A stretch of DNA of 64,000 nucleotides, taken from positions 37,105,769 through 37,169,768 of the forward strand of contig NC_061514.1 in the NCBI RefSeq assembly GCF_022539505.1. The letters are read 5' to 3'. Source of the stretch: Lolium rigidum. Taxonomy: Eukaryota > Streptophyta > Magnoliopsida > Poales > Poaceae. Both the position numbers and the translations under genes were made by a program. A model generated the notes under the pieces. That model saw only the letters and a program-made list of their open reading frames with translations. It was not told the DNA's origin and ran no database searches. Positions 1 through 11,719 of the stretch are shown here, piece by piece; position 1 is the first letter of the stretch; the number at the start of each line of letters is the position of its first letter.

Positions 1-300
1 ATCATTATACTTTGCGAGATTTAGCGGATGCGCCAAATTCAGAGATAGATCGTGATCATGGTAACACAATTTTCAATATAATGATGATTTGATGTTGCAC
101 TCGACCTTGAACATAAGTACTAGTACGGTCTCACAAATTTGTATCATTATACTTTGCAAGTTTTAGTGGATGCGCCCATTTTCAGAGGTAGATCATGATC
201 ATGGTAAGTTGGTAACAAATTTTCAACGTGATGATGATTTGATTTTGCACTCGGCCTTGAACAGAGGTACTAGTACGGTCTCACAATTTTTTATCATTAT
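1..300. repeat. ~145-bp direct repeat, two units plus a third start
   Basis: ATCATTATACTTTG recurs at about 1, 143 and 293, each time ending a unit that finishes with CTAGTACGGTCTCACAA. Unit spacing is about 142 and 150 bp. Tandem blocks of this kind are common in CACTA interiors. The array is cut by the window start, so copy number is unknown. Confidence 0.75.
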
Positions 301-1149
301 ACTTGGACGGTGGCCAAATTCAAAATCTCATAGCGGCAAAACTTCCCGCCCACAAAATACAAAAATTTCACACGCTTCCAAATTCCCATTCTACCCCTGT
401 GGAGATGGCAGCAAAGTCGGTTGGTGGGGGGTCTGCCCGTCATTTTTTGGATCACCACCTCCCTAGCCCGGAAACCCTCCCAAAAAAATTCATTTCCCTC
501 AGACCACCCACCGGAACTTCCCAAGTCCCTCTCTCCCACCTCCACGACCACCGCACCGGAACATCCCCGCCGGACTTCCCCGGCCTACCCGAGGCCTCGC
601 GATCCTCGTCATCCGGCTGCCTGCCGGAGCCGCTTCATCGACGCCGTCATCAACCGGACCGGATCATCCCCGCCGAACCTCGAAACCATATGCTCATCCA
701 CCCCGCCGGAGCCGCTTCGCCGGATCCGTCGTCCACCGCATCGGATCTTGCTCACCGACACCGCTGTGCATGAACCGGATCTGCTTCACCGGCGCAGTGC
801 ATGATCTAAACTCTTCTACTGTCGCTTTTCTATTGCTTGCCTGCAAGTTCTTGTTTAATCTTGGGGGAACCTGTTTGTGCTAACGACGCGCCGTTACGTT
901 TTTGCGAGATGAGATGAGTAACCATGAAGTGTAATGGCCGTCTCTCCAACCCCAAGTAGCACATGTAGCGTACTTCATCACCGGATCTATCAACCCCAGG
1001 AAGATCTGCTGTGACTCCCACATAGTGCTTCTCCTAATGTAAGTCCCTTGTTTTAGCGCCATGTTCTGGGTTCAGATTCTTGTTTGTCTGAAGCTCTTTT
1101 AGTTCATTCCTAGCTATGACCGTAACACGTTGCTATTTTCTACTTCATT

Positions 1150-2130
1150 GCTAACTTTAAGCGATTGAACATTTTGGTTTGCATTCCCTGCTCTGTAGAT
1201 GTAGCCATCATAACTTCTATCTTGCTCAATCGTTGTTACAAAAATTATAGGTATTATAGTAACATCCTGCTATTATTTAGTTCATGGCCAATTTTAAGTA
1301 ATTGCACATGTTGGTTCGCATTCCCTGCTCTATAGCTTTTGGCATCGTAACTTCTATATTTGGTTTACATTCCCTGCTCTGTAGATCTAGCCATCATAAC
1401 TTTATCTTGCTCAGTCGTTGTTACAAAAACTATGGCCTGCTACTATGTTGTTTGTGCCAATTTTTTACTCCATGAACATGTTGGCTTGCATTCCCTGTAC
1501 TACAGGTGATGCCATTGTTTTGTATCTAGTTCATTGTAAGCTAACAAAGTAAGGACTTAGTTTGGCATGCTATCACTCTGCTATCTAGTCTGTAGTACAA
1601 ATAAACTTGTCATACTACTAGATAATAATTTTGCGTGCCATCTTGTTCTTCAAAAGCTGCATTATTGACTTGTTTCTCTGACTTGGCATGACGCTCACAT
1701 ATGGAAAGCTGAACATATTGGTTTGCATTCCCTCTTATACAAGTTCACAGGTGATCCCACTATATTAAGTATATGGTCCATCCTAAGCTCCGAGCATTAA
1801 CTATCCTCTATGTGTTGCTCATTACAAGTTTATATCCCGAAACATCTTGATTTGCATCCCCTTCACTATAAGTTCGGGAGTATTATTTAGTTCACGGCCA
1901 AAATGAAGTAATTGCACTTGGCACATGTTGGTTCACATTCCCTCCTCTTTAGCTTTTGCCATCGTAACTTCTATTTTTGGTTTACATTCCTCGCTCTCTG
2001 TAGTTGTAGCCATCATAACTTCATCTTGCTCGGTCGTTGTTACAAAATTTATAGCCTCGCTACTATGTTGTTCATGCCAATTTTGTACTCCCCGAACATG
2101 TTGGTTTGCATGGGACTCGACGAGTAGTAA
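1150..2130 (+). repeat. Degenerate dispersed repeat around TTGGTTTGCATTCCCT
   Basis: A phrase close to TTGGTTTGCATTCCCTGCTC, followed by 'tgtag..tagCCATCATAACTT', recurs about nine times (near 1178, 1313, 1366, 1482, 1716, 1848, 1927, 1978 and 2100) with irregular 50-240 bp spacing. The stretch is T-rich and has no coding region. It looks like an old, eroded tandem array inside the CACTA element. Confidence 0.6.
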
Positions 2131-2664
2131 GTCTCGTTGTTTCATTCTAACATGCTCTGTTATATTGGTCGTTGGTATGCGGCATGCACTCTTTGTTTGC
2201 TTATTGTGCGCATTACAATGATCTTGTTATAACGACGAAATGATGAGTTCCAAATTCTTTGCCAAACAATATTGTAGTGTCTTTGCCTTTCCATTGTTGC
2301 TTGTCTTAACTTGTAATGTCTTTGTTTCGGATATAGGTGCTGCATGGACAACTTAAAAGATTGCCGGATCGCTTCATTGTATTGCTAGGTTTAATTACCA
2401 TTCAATTTCTCTGGGTTCTGTAATATTTTTTCAATGCCTTGCAGCTGATGTAATATTTAGTTAGTTTTTATAGTTCTTTCGCGCATTTTTTTCTTTGGTG
2501 CTTGTGGTAAGTGAGGCTATCCGACAGAAATCAATGCTGCGTAAATATTCTCAGTATCTAAATCACGAATTCCCATCCCTTAAACGGCCCAATTAAGCTA
2601 AATCACATATGTGCACGCCCGCAAAATCCCAAAGCGCATATTATGCCGGCATATAAACATCAAC

Positions 2665-3500
2665 GAAACGGGCTGGCCCACTTACTTATTGGGCCAGCCC
2701 ATTTGATTTACGGTGGACCCCACACTATAATTGGGCTGGCCCACTTGCTTTAAGGAGGACCCCACCCACAACTGGGCCGGCCCACTAATTAGTTGGGCCG
2801 CCCATTTGCTTTTGTGGTGGACCCCACATACTAAATGGGCCGGCCCTTTAAAATGAAAGTGGGACCCACATGTGTTTTTGGACCGGCCCACTATCTTGTT
2901 GGGCTGGCCCACTTGCTATATGGTGGACCCCACATACTCATTGGGCCGGCCCTTTAACAGGAAAGTGGGGCCCACCTTTGCTTTTGGCCCGGCCCACTAT
3001 CTTGTCGGGCCAGCCCACTTGCTATATGGTGGACCCCACATATCAAATGGGCCGGCCCATTAACAGGAATGTGGGACCCACCTGTGTTTTTTGGCCCGGC
3101 CCACTATCTTGGTGGGCCAGCCCACTTGCTATATGATGGACCCCACATACTAAATGGGCCGGCCCTTTAACAGGAAGGTGGGACCCACCTGTGTTTTTGG
3201 CCCGGCCCACTATCTTGTTGGGCCGGCCCACTTGCTATATGGAGGACCCCACATACTAAATGGGCCGACCCTGTAGCCGGAAAGTGGGACCCACTGTGTT
3301 TTTGGCCGGCCCACTAGCTTGTTGGGCCGGCCCACTTGCTATACGGTGGACCCCACACACTATATGGGCCGGCCTTTTAACGGGAAAGTGGGACCCACTG
3401 TGTTTTTGGCCGGCCCACTTGCTTCTTGGGCCGGCCCGATTCTTCGTAAGGTGGACCCCACATGTTAAATGGGCCGGCCCATTTAAGTTTTGACCGATCA
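2665..3500. repeat. ~106-bp tandem array rich in TGGGCC and GTGGGACCCAC
   Basis: The marker TTGCTATATGGTGGACCCC recurs near 2913, 3019, 3126, 3232 and 3336, giving a period of 104-107 bp. Less regular units lie on the left. Every unit carries several GGGCCGGCCCA or GGCCCA motifs and one near-palindrome GTGGGACCCAC (about 2860, 2960, 3070, 3177, 3284, 3386). In plants TGGGCC is the site II element and GTGGGNCCCAC is the core bound by TCP factors. In CACTA elements such arrays can also be transposase-binding repeats. Which role applies is not shown by sequence. Confidence 0.85.
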
Positions 3501-3918
3501 ACCTTAGAGGTTAGGCCCGGCCCACGTAACTAATGGACCAGCCCGGCTATATAGTTGACCGGTCAAACTATGTCATCCGGCCCGGCCCGCTTAAGACGTG
3601 GCGAGGCCTCGTGTGGGCCTACCATCTACCACGGGGTTTCGGCCGGTTAACGCCGTTAGCCGCGGTTAACGGCGTCCGCCACGTGTCGGTTGCATGACGT
3701 CGGCGGTCAACGGGCTCCCGAAAACACTTCCGCAACGGTCCGATTTTCCGTGGCGGAAGGGCGCCCAAGCGCGACGGACCGAAAAAATCGTCATTGGACT
3801 TTGCCTGACGCAGTTTCGACAACGGAACCCATATCGTCGGGTTAGGCCCATAGGCGACGAAAAATGCCCCTTAGTTGACGATTTTGGGACGTTGTCTATC
3901 AGAACTTTTCTTGTAGTG

Positions 3919-5395
3919 TAAGTCTAGATATTTTCGGGTAAAGTGTTTGAACAACAAGGAAGACAGTGTAGAGCCTTATAATGCTTGCAATATGTTCTTG
4001 TGTGAGTTTTGCTGTACCTGTTCATACTTGTGTTTGCTTCAAACAACCTTGCTAGCCCAAACCTTGTATCGAGAGGAAATGCTTCTCGTGCATCCAAACA
4101 CCTTGAGCCAAACTCCATGCCATTTGTGTCCACCATATCTACCTATTATGTGGTATTTTTCCGCCATTCCAAAGTAAATTACTTGAGTGCTACCTTTAAA
4201 TTTCATTCCTCTACCTTTACAATATATAGCTCATGGGACAAATAGCTTAAAAACTATTGTGGTAATGAATATGTAGTTATGTATCTTAATTCTTATAAGT
4301 TGCTTGTTGAGCGGTAACCATGTTTTCTGGGGACGCCATCAACTTTACCTTTGTTGGATATCATGTGAGATGCTATGCATGTTTGTCTTGTCCGAAGTAA
4401 GTGGACTTCATGATCAAATGATTTGAGTATGCATATGTTAGAGAAGAACATTGGGCCGCTAACTAAAGCCATGTATCATGGTGGAAGTTTCAGTTTGGAC
4501 ATACAACCTCAATCTCTTATGAGAATATTAACTATTGTTGAATGCTTAAGCATGAAAAAGAGGAGTCCATTATCTGTTGTATATATTGTCCCGGTATGGA
4601 TGTCTAAGTTGAGAATAATCAAAAGCGAGAAATCCAATGCGTGCTTTCTCCTTAGACACTTGTACATGCGGCATAGAGGTACCCCTTTGTGACACTTGGT
4701 TGAAGCATATGTTATGCGATGAGAATCCGTGTTTCCGAGCTAAGTAGGACAAGGTGCGAGCACTATTAGTACTCTATGCATGAGACATGCAACTTGTAGG
4801 AAGTATTATGCATAGCACATATGAATTATTACTACAGTTGACAAAATTGTTTCTATGTTTTCAAAACAAAAGCTCTAGCACAAAAATAGTAATCAATGCT
4901 TCCCTCTGCGAAGGGCCAATCTTTTACTTTATTGTTGAGTCAGTTTACCCATTCCCTTCTATCTTAGAAGCAAACACTTGTGTTAACTGCGTGCATTGAT
5001 TCTTACATGTTTACTTATTGCACTTGTTATATTACTCTATGTTGACAAATATCCATGAGATATACATGTTACAAGTTGAAAGCAATTGCTGAAACTTAAT
5101 CATCCTTTGTGTTGCTTCAATGCATTCTACTATGAATTTATTGCTTATGAGTTAGCTCTTATGCAAGTCTTATTGATACTTGTCTTGAAAGTATTATTCA
5201 TGAAAAGTTTTGCTATATGATTCATTTGCTTAGTCATTATCTTTGTTAGCAATCTTTTGTTCAGATCACTCCATTCATCTCATATGCTTTACAATAATGT
5301 TGATCAAGATTATGTTGGTAGCATGTCACTTCAGAAATTATTTGTGTTATCGTTTACCTACTCGAGGACGAGTAGGAACTAAGCTTGGGGATGCT
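3919..5395 (+). mobile_element. Gypsy-type element A, 3' internal region
   Basis: This non-coding stretch leads into the LTR at 5396 through an AAGCTTGGGGATGCT purine tract, the expected polypurine primer just before a 3' LTR. Its first ~580 bp are homologous, inverted, to 6985-7570. Its left edge coincides with the CACTA terminus at 3918, so the CACTA element interrupted the retroelement here and the rest of element A should lie left of the window. No pol domain is visible. Confidence 0.75.
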
Positions 5396-6984
5396 TGATA
5401 CGTCGCAAACGTATCTATAATTTCTTATGTTCCATGCTACTTTTATTACAATACTTGAGTGTTTTACATATACTTTACAGCGTTATTTTACATTTCCGGC
5501 ACTAACCTATTAACAAGATGCCGAAGTGCCGATTCTTGTTTTTCTGCTGTTTTTGGTTTCGAAATCCTAGTAAGGAAATATTCTCGGAATTGGACGAAAT
5601 CAACGCCCAGGGTCCTATTTTTGCACGAAGCTTCCAGAAGTCCGAAGAGGAGACGAAGTGGGGCCACGAGGTGGCGACACACCAGGGCGGCGCGGCCCAA
5701 GCCCTGGCCGCGCCGGCCTGGTGTGTGGGGCCCTCGTGACCCCCTTTGACCTACCCTTCCGCCTACTTAAAGCCTCCGTCGCGAAACCCCCTGTACGGAG
5801 AGCCACGATACGGAAAACATTACTGAGAGGCCGCCGCCGCCAATCCCATCTCGGGGGATTCAGGAGATCGCCTCCGGCACCTGCCGGAGAGGGGAATCAT
5901 CACCGGAGGGGCTCTACATCATCATGCCCGCCTCCGGATTGATGCGTGAGTAGTTCATCCTTGGACTATGGGTCCATAGCGGTAGCTAGATGGTTGTCTT
6001 CTCCGCTTGTGCTTTCATTGTTATAGATCTTGTGAGCTGCCTAACATGATCAAGATCATCTATTTGTAATGCTACATGTTGTGTTTGGTGAGATCCGATG
6101 AATATAGAATATTATGTTAAGTTGATTATCAATCTATCATATATGTGTTGTTTATGTTCTTGCATGCTCTCCGTTGCTAGTAGAGGCTCGGCCAAGTTGA
6201 TACTTGTAACTCCAAGAGGGAGTAATTATGCTCGATAGTGGGTTCATGCCTCCATTAAATGCTGGGACGATGATGAGAAAATTCTAAGGTTGTGGATGTG
6301 TTGTTGCTACTAGGGATAAAACATTGATGCTTTGTCTAAGGATATTTGTGTTGATTACATTACGCACCATACTTAATGCAATTATCTCGTTGTTCGCAAC
6401 TTAATACTGGAAGGGGTTCGGATGATAACCTGAAGGTGGATTATTTAGGCATAGATGCATGCTTTGGATAGCGGTCTATGTACTTTGTCGTAATGCCCTG
6501 ATTAAATCACATAGTAATCATCGTTGATATGTATTGAATCTTTATTTGTCAATTGCTCGCTCTGTAATTTGTTCACCCAACATGTTAGTTATCTTATTGG
6601 AGAGACACCACTAGTGAACTATGGACCCCGGTCCATTCTTTTACATCTGAATACATTCTACTTGCTTTTACTTGTTCTTTGCAAACAAACACCATCTTCC
6701 ACTCGATACGCTTAATCCTTTGTTTTCAGCAAGCCGGTGAGATTGACAACCTCACTTGTTACGTTGGGGCAAAGTACTTTGACTTGTGTTGTGCGAGGTT
6801 CCACGTTGGCGCCGGTTTCACCTGGTGTTGCGCCGCACTACATTCCTCCACCAACAACCTTCACGTGCTTCTTGGCTCCTACTGGTTCGATAACCTTGGT
6901 TTCTTTCTGAGGGAAAACTTGTCACTGTGCGCATCATACCTTCCTCTTGGGGTTCCCAACGGACGTGTACATCTACGCGCATCA
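5396..6984 (+). repeat. 3' LTR of Gypsy-type element A (1589 bp)
   Basis: It starts TGATACGTCGCAAACGTATC and ends CTACGCGCATCA, so it has TG...CA ends. The polypurine tract sits immediately upstream, which makes it the 3' LTR of a plus-strand element. It aligns over its length with the LTRs at 9541-11122 (inverse) and 62106-63700. Small ORFs inside are chance readings of LTR sequence. Confidence 0.88.
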
Positions 6985-8660
6985 AATGTCCAAACAGAAA
7001 ACTTCCACCATGATACATGGCTTTGGTTAGCGGCCCAATGTTCTTCTCTAACATATGCATACTCAGACCATTTGATCATGATAAATCACCCTTACTTCAG
7101 ACAAGACGAACATGCATAGCATCTCACATGATATCCAACAAAGGTAAAAAGTTGATGGCGTCCCCAGAAACATGGTTACCGCTCAACAAGCAACTTATAA
7201 GAATTAAGACACATAGCTACATATTCATCACCACAATAGTTTTTAAGCTATTTTCCCATGAGCTATATATTGCAAAGATAAAGGAATGAAATTTTAAAGG
7301 TAGCACTCAAGTAATTTACTTTGGAATGGCAGAAAAATACCACATAGTAGGTAGATATGGTGGACATAAATGGCATGGATTTTGGCTCAAGGTGTTTGGA
7401 TGTACGAGAAGCGTTTCCTCTCAGTACAAGGCTTTGGGCTAGCAAGGTTGTTTGAAGCAAACACAAGTATGAACAGGTACAACAAAACTTACACAAGAAC
7501 ATATTGCAAGCATTATAAGACTCTACACTGTCTTCCTTGTTGTTCAAACACTTCACCAGAAAATATCTAGACCTTAGAGAGACAAATCATGCAAACGAAA
7601 TTTCAACAAGCTCTACGGTAGTTCTCCACTAATAGATTAAACTACATGATGCAAGAGCTTAAACATGATCTATGAGAGCTCAATACAATTGCCAAGTATC
7701 AAGTTATTCCAAACCATATGAAGCATTTTCTGATTCCAACCAAATAGCAATCAACGAAGCAATTTTCAGCCTTCGCCATGAACATTAAAGCATAACTAAG
7801 AACACAAGTGTTCCATATGAAAAAGCGGAGCGTAATATCTCCAATACAAGGATGGCGGGATCCAACTTTATTCAAACCAAAACAAAAATAAACAGATGCT
7901 CCAAGTAAAGAACATAAGATGTGATGGAATAAAAATATAGTTTCACTAGAAGTGACCTGATAAGTTGTCGATGAAGAAGGGGATGCCCAAGGCATCCCCA
8001 AGCTTAGATGCTTGAGTCTTCTTAAAATATGCAGGGATGAACCACCGGGGCATCCCCAAGCTTAGACCTTTCACTCTTCTTGATCACATTGTATCATCCT
8101 CTTCTCTTGACCCTTGAAAACTTCCTCCACACCAAACTTAAAGCAAACTCATTAGAGGGTTAGTGCATAATAAAAAAATTCATACATTCAGAGGTGACAC
8201 AATCATTCTTAACACTTCTGGACATTGCACAAAGCTACTGAAAGTTAATGGAACAAAGAAACCCATTCAACATAGCAAAAGAGGCAATGCGAAATAAAAG
8301 GCAGAATCTGTCAAAACAGAACAGTCCGTAAAGACGAATTTTCCAGAGGCACTTAACTTGCTCAAACGGAAAAACTCATAACTAATGAAACTTGCGTACA
8401 TATCTGAGGATCACGCACGTAAATTGGCAGATTTTTTTGATTTTTCTACAGAGAGATCTACGCAAATTCGTGACAGACAGCAATTCTGTTTCTGCGCAGC
8501 AATCCAAATCTAGCATCAACTTTACCATAGAGACTTTACTTGGCACAAAAACATGATAAGGAGAGGTTGCTACATTAGTAACAACTTCTAAGACTCAACA
8601 ATACAGTAATAAAATAAAACATGGGTTATCTCCCAAGAAGTGCTTTTTCTTTAACGCTTT

Positions 8661-9188
8661 TCAGCTAGGCGTAGAAAGTGCAAATAAAGTATTATCAAGA
8701 GAAGAAGCATCAACATCATAATTTTTCTTACAAACACAATTTGTTGCAGAGGGTACCTTAGATGCTCCATTATCTAAATTTCCCATGGTGGTGCTAGGGG
8801 TTTTATCAAGTTTATCAGTATTATCAAGTAGCATTCCCAATTTATTTTCAACACTTGGAAATTTTTTCTCTATGGCTTCTAGCTTTTTCATGACATCCTC
8901 AAGAGAGATTTCAATTTTAACTTCATTAACAGGTGGAGTTCCTACTAGACTCTCAATGATGCAACTAGCTTCTAAAGCAGGAGTACCTAGGAAATTACCT
9001 CCCGAAAGACTATCAAGAACATACCTATTCCAGCTAGATAGGCCAACATAAAAGTTCCTAAGAAGGATAATAGTGGAGTGTTTCTTAATGCACCTATGAT
9101 GAGCATTACTAATTCTGTACCAAGCATCTTTAAAACTTTCTCCACCTTGTTGCTTAAAAGAACGAACTTCAACTTCAGGATTACTCAT
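8661..9188 (-). pseudogene. Retrotransposon gag fragment of element B
   Basis: The reading frame of about 175 aa matches the retrotransposon gag pattern of plant Gypsy elements: a Ser-Phe..Gly-Glu-Ser..Ala-Trp-x-Arg opening, a conserved 'FYxGL' phrase near residue 47 and a Leu-Asp..Gly-Gly-x-Phe-Leu phrase near residue 60. It begins within the capsid-like domain and has no CCHC zinc knuckle, so it is a partial gag rather than a full protein. The second half is Lys/Glu/Asn-rich and low in complexity. It lies between the minus-strand LTR/PBS and the non-coding interior, the expected place for gag. It could only act if complemented by an autonomous partner. Confidence 0.75.
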
Positions 9189-9424
9189 TTTAGTAGTAAT
9201 AAAAGTAAACTAAGCAAACAGAATAAAGTAAAGTAAAAACAAGTAACTAATTTTTTTTGTGTTTTTGATATCGAGATAGTAAATAAGACAGAAAGTAAAG
9301 CAACTAAATTTTTTGTGTTCTTGATATAAAGCAAACAAGACAGTAAATAAAATAAAGTAAAGCAAGACAAAAACAAAGTAAAGAGATTGGATGTGGAAGA
9401 CTCCCCTTGCAGCGTGTCTTGATC

Positions 9425-9528
9425 TCCCCGGCAGCGGCGCCAGAAAAAGAGCTGCTGGCGTGTAGTTGACGTGGGAGTTAGAGATCTCTGGGGTGTAACT
9501 TTTCTTCAGGTCACCGGCAACGGCGCCA
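9425..9528 (-). other. Two tRNA-Asp-type primer-binding sites of element B
   Basis: On the minus strand, 9528-9511 reads TGGCGCCGTTGCCGGTGA and 9442-9425 reads TGGCGCCGCTGCCGGGGA. Each has one mismatch to the complement of the 3' end of plant tRNA-Asp, and both are preceded by the same CTCTTTTTC spacer. An intact element needs only one, so the leader next to the LTR has been duplicated with an 86-bp period. Confidence 0.75.
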
Positions 9529-9540
9529 GAAAAAGAGCTT

Positions 9541-11122
9541 AACACGTGTGAAGCACACGTCCGTTGGGAACCCCAAGAGGAAGGTGTGATGCGTACAACA
9601 GCAAGTTTTCCATCAGTAAGAAACCAAGGTTATCGAACCAGTAGGAGTCAAGGAACACGTGAAGGTTGTTGGTGGAGGAGTGTAGTGCGGCGCAACACCA
9701 GTGAAACCGGCGCCAACGTGGAACCTGCACAACACAATCAAGATACTTTGCCCCAACGTAACAGTGAGGTTGTCAATCTCACCGGCTTGCTGAAAACAAA
9801 GGATTAAATGTATGGTGTGGAAAATGATGTTTGTTTGCAAAGAACAGTAGAGAACAATGATTGCAGTATATTGTATTTAGATGTAAAAGAATGGACCGGG
9901 GTCCACAGTTCACTAGTGGTGTCTCTTCAATAAGATAAATAACATGCTGGGTGAACAAATTACAGGTGGGCAATTGACAAATAAAGATTCAATACATATC
10001 ATGATGATCACTATGAGATTTAATCAGGGCATTACGACAAAGAACATAGACCGCCATCCAGCATGCATCTATGCCTAAATAGTCCACCTTCGGGTTAGCA
10101 TCCGCACCCCCTCTAGTATTAAGTTGCAAACAACAGACAATTGCATTAAGTACGGTGCGTAATGTAATCAACACAAATATCCTTAGACAAAGCATCGATG
10201 TTTTATCCCTAGTAGCAACAGCACATCCACAACCTTAGAACTTTCACGTCATCGTCCCGCATTCAATGGAGGCATGAACCCACTATCGAGCATAAATACC
10301 CCCTCTTGGAGATACAAGTATCAACTTGGCCAGAGCCTCTACTAGCAATGGAGAGCATGAAAGAACATAAACAACATATATATAATAGATTGATAATCAA
10401 CTTGACATAATATTCTATATTCATCGGATCCCACCAAACACAACATGTAGCATTATAAATAGATGATCTTGATCATGTTAGGCAGCTCACAAGATCTAAA
10501 CATGATAGCACAAGAGGAGAAGACAAACAACTAGCTACTGCTATGGACCCATAGTCCAAGGATGAACTACTCACGCATCAATCCGGAGGCGGGCATGATG
10601 ATGTAGAGCCCTCCGGTGATGATTCCCCTCTCCGGCAGGGTGCCGGAGGCGATCTCCTGAATCCCCCGAGATGGGATTGGCGGCGGCGGCGTCTCTGGAA
10701 GGTTTTCCGTATCGTGGCTCTCGGTACAGGGGTTTTCGCGACGAAGGCTTTAAGTAGGCAGAAGGGTAGGGTTGGAGGCGGCGCAAGGGGCCCACGCCAT
10801 AGGGCGGCGCGGGCCCCCCTCTGGCCGCGCGGCCCTATGGTGGCGGCGCCTTGTCGCCCCACTTCGTAACCCCTTCGGTGTTCTGGAAGCTTCGTGGAAA
10901 AATAAGACCATGGGCGTTGATTTCGTCCAATTCCGAGAATATCTTTGTAGGATTTCTGAAACCAAAAACAGCAGAAAACAGCAACTGACGCTTCGGCATC
11001 TTGTTAATAGGTTAGTGCCGGAAAATGCATAATAATGATGTGAAGTATTTATAAAACATGTGAGTATTGTCATAAAAGTAGCATGGAACATAAGAAATTA
11101 TAGATACGTTGGAGACGTATCA
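9541..11122 (-). repeat. 5' LTR of Gypsy-type element B (minus strand)
   Basis: The minus strand starts TGATACGTCTCCAACGTATC at 11122 and runs about 1582 bp to the leader with the primer-binding sites. The terminal bases at 9541 are diverged: the expected CGCATCA is not present. The outer edge at 11122 abuts LINE 3' sequence, which is probably the original target. It shares the internal TCTAACATGATCAAGATCAT region and other landmarks with the LTRs at 5396 and 62106. Confidence 0.85.
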
Positions 11123-11612
11123 CTAAGGGAGGTTCAAATCTCCGCGATGTTGAGATATTTGCTTGGTGTTCCGGGCTTCACAACAGCGGTATGAACGTGG
11201 GGGCGACAACACATGTGAAGTTCAGAGTCCTACCTTTCAGGGTGAAAACCCAAGGTCTGGCCTTAACTGGTTGTGCCTGCCAATGACCTTGTTGGAGGCA
11301 TTGTTTTGAGAGCGGGGACTATCTTCAGGGTGAAAACCTAAGATCTTTGATCGGGCGACGATTGTGTTAGTGCACTGTTCCCTTCTTGGAGGCGTCGTTT
11401 TTGGAGAGTCTGTATTTCAGGTGTTGTCTTGGCGGTGGTTGTATTGCTGTTGTTAGGCCCGAGATACTGTAGCGGGCCTTTTGTTTCTTAGTTTTGTTTT
11501 CCTTTTTTTAGCTGTGTGCATCCGTAGTGCCATTAGGGTGGTGCGTTGTTGCAGAGACTGAGTGTAATTGGTATCGTTTTGATATTAATATATTCCCTTT
11601 ATCGAAAAAAAA
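11123..11612 (+). mobile_element. LINE 3'-untranslated tail with poly(A)
   Basis: It runs from CTAAGGGAGGTTCAAATCTC to CCTTTATCGAAAAAAAAA. Related copies lie at 53780-54200 and 55030-55510. Several copies with the same A-rich 3' end and different 5' extents fit a non-LTR retrotransposon 3' UTR. The left part of this copy was cut off by Gypsy element B. Confidence 0.65.
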
Positions 11613-11719
11613 ACTAGTACCAAACCAGTAGGTTCTTGTTCTTGGGCAGTAAGTACTAGTAGCTAGGTTCCTGGCTTTCGGAAAGCTGCTAGTTTGTGAG
11701 TCAGCTGACACCAGATCAA

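Larger units (their letters stand above)
1..3918. mobile_element. Right-hand part of a CACTA (En/Spm) DNA transposon
   Basis: The stretch ends at 3918 with TTTTCTTGTAGTG, the inverse of the classic grass CACTA terminus CACTACAAGAAAA. The next three bases, TAA, may be the 3-bp target duplication. No matching left terminus is seen, so the element enters the window from the left. The interior holds tandem repeats (1-300, 2665-3500), a GC-rich leader-like part (420-800) and a T-rich intron-like part (800-2460). No transposase domain is recognised, so it is probably non-autonomous or only the non-coding half is present. It sits inside a Gypsy retroelement (see 3919-5395). Confidence 0.65.
6985..9540 (-). 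mobile_element. Gypsy-type element B, internal region (minus strand)
   Basis: Read on the minus strand, this runs from the primer-binding site next to the LTR at 9541, through a gag-like reading frame (9188-8661), into non-coding DNA that matches the 3' internal region of element A. No protease, reverse transcriptase or integrase is present, so the family looks like a gag-only, non-autonomous element. At 6985 the homology stops abruptly at the end of LTR A, as expected if A inserted into B. Confidence 0.78.

Noticed and set aside
2665..3500. CRISPR-like regular repeats
   Set aside because: Units are contiguous ~106-bp tandem copies without unique spacers, in a plant transposon. This is a minisatellite.
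3919..11122. Single palindromic duplication of one retroelement
   Set aside because: The inverse homology covers only the 3' internal region, and each LTR has its own orientation-consistent PPT or PBS. Nested insertion of two elements explains it better.
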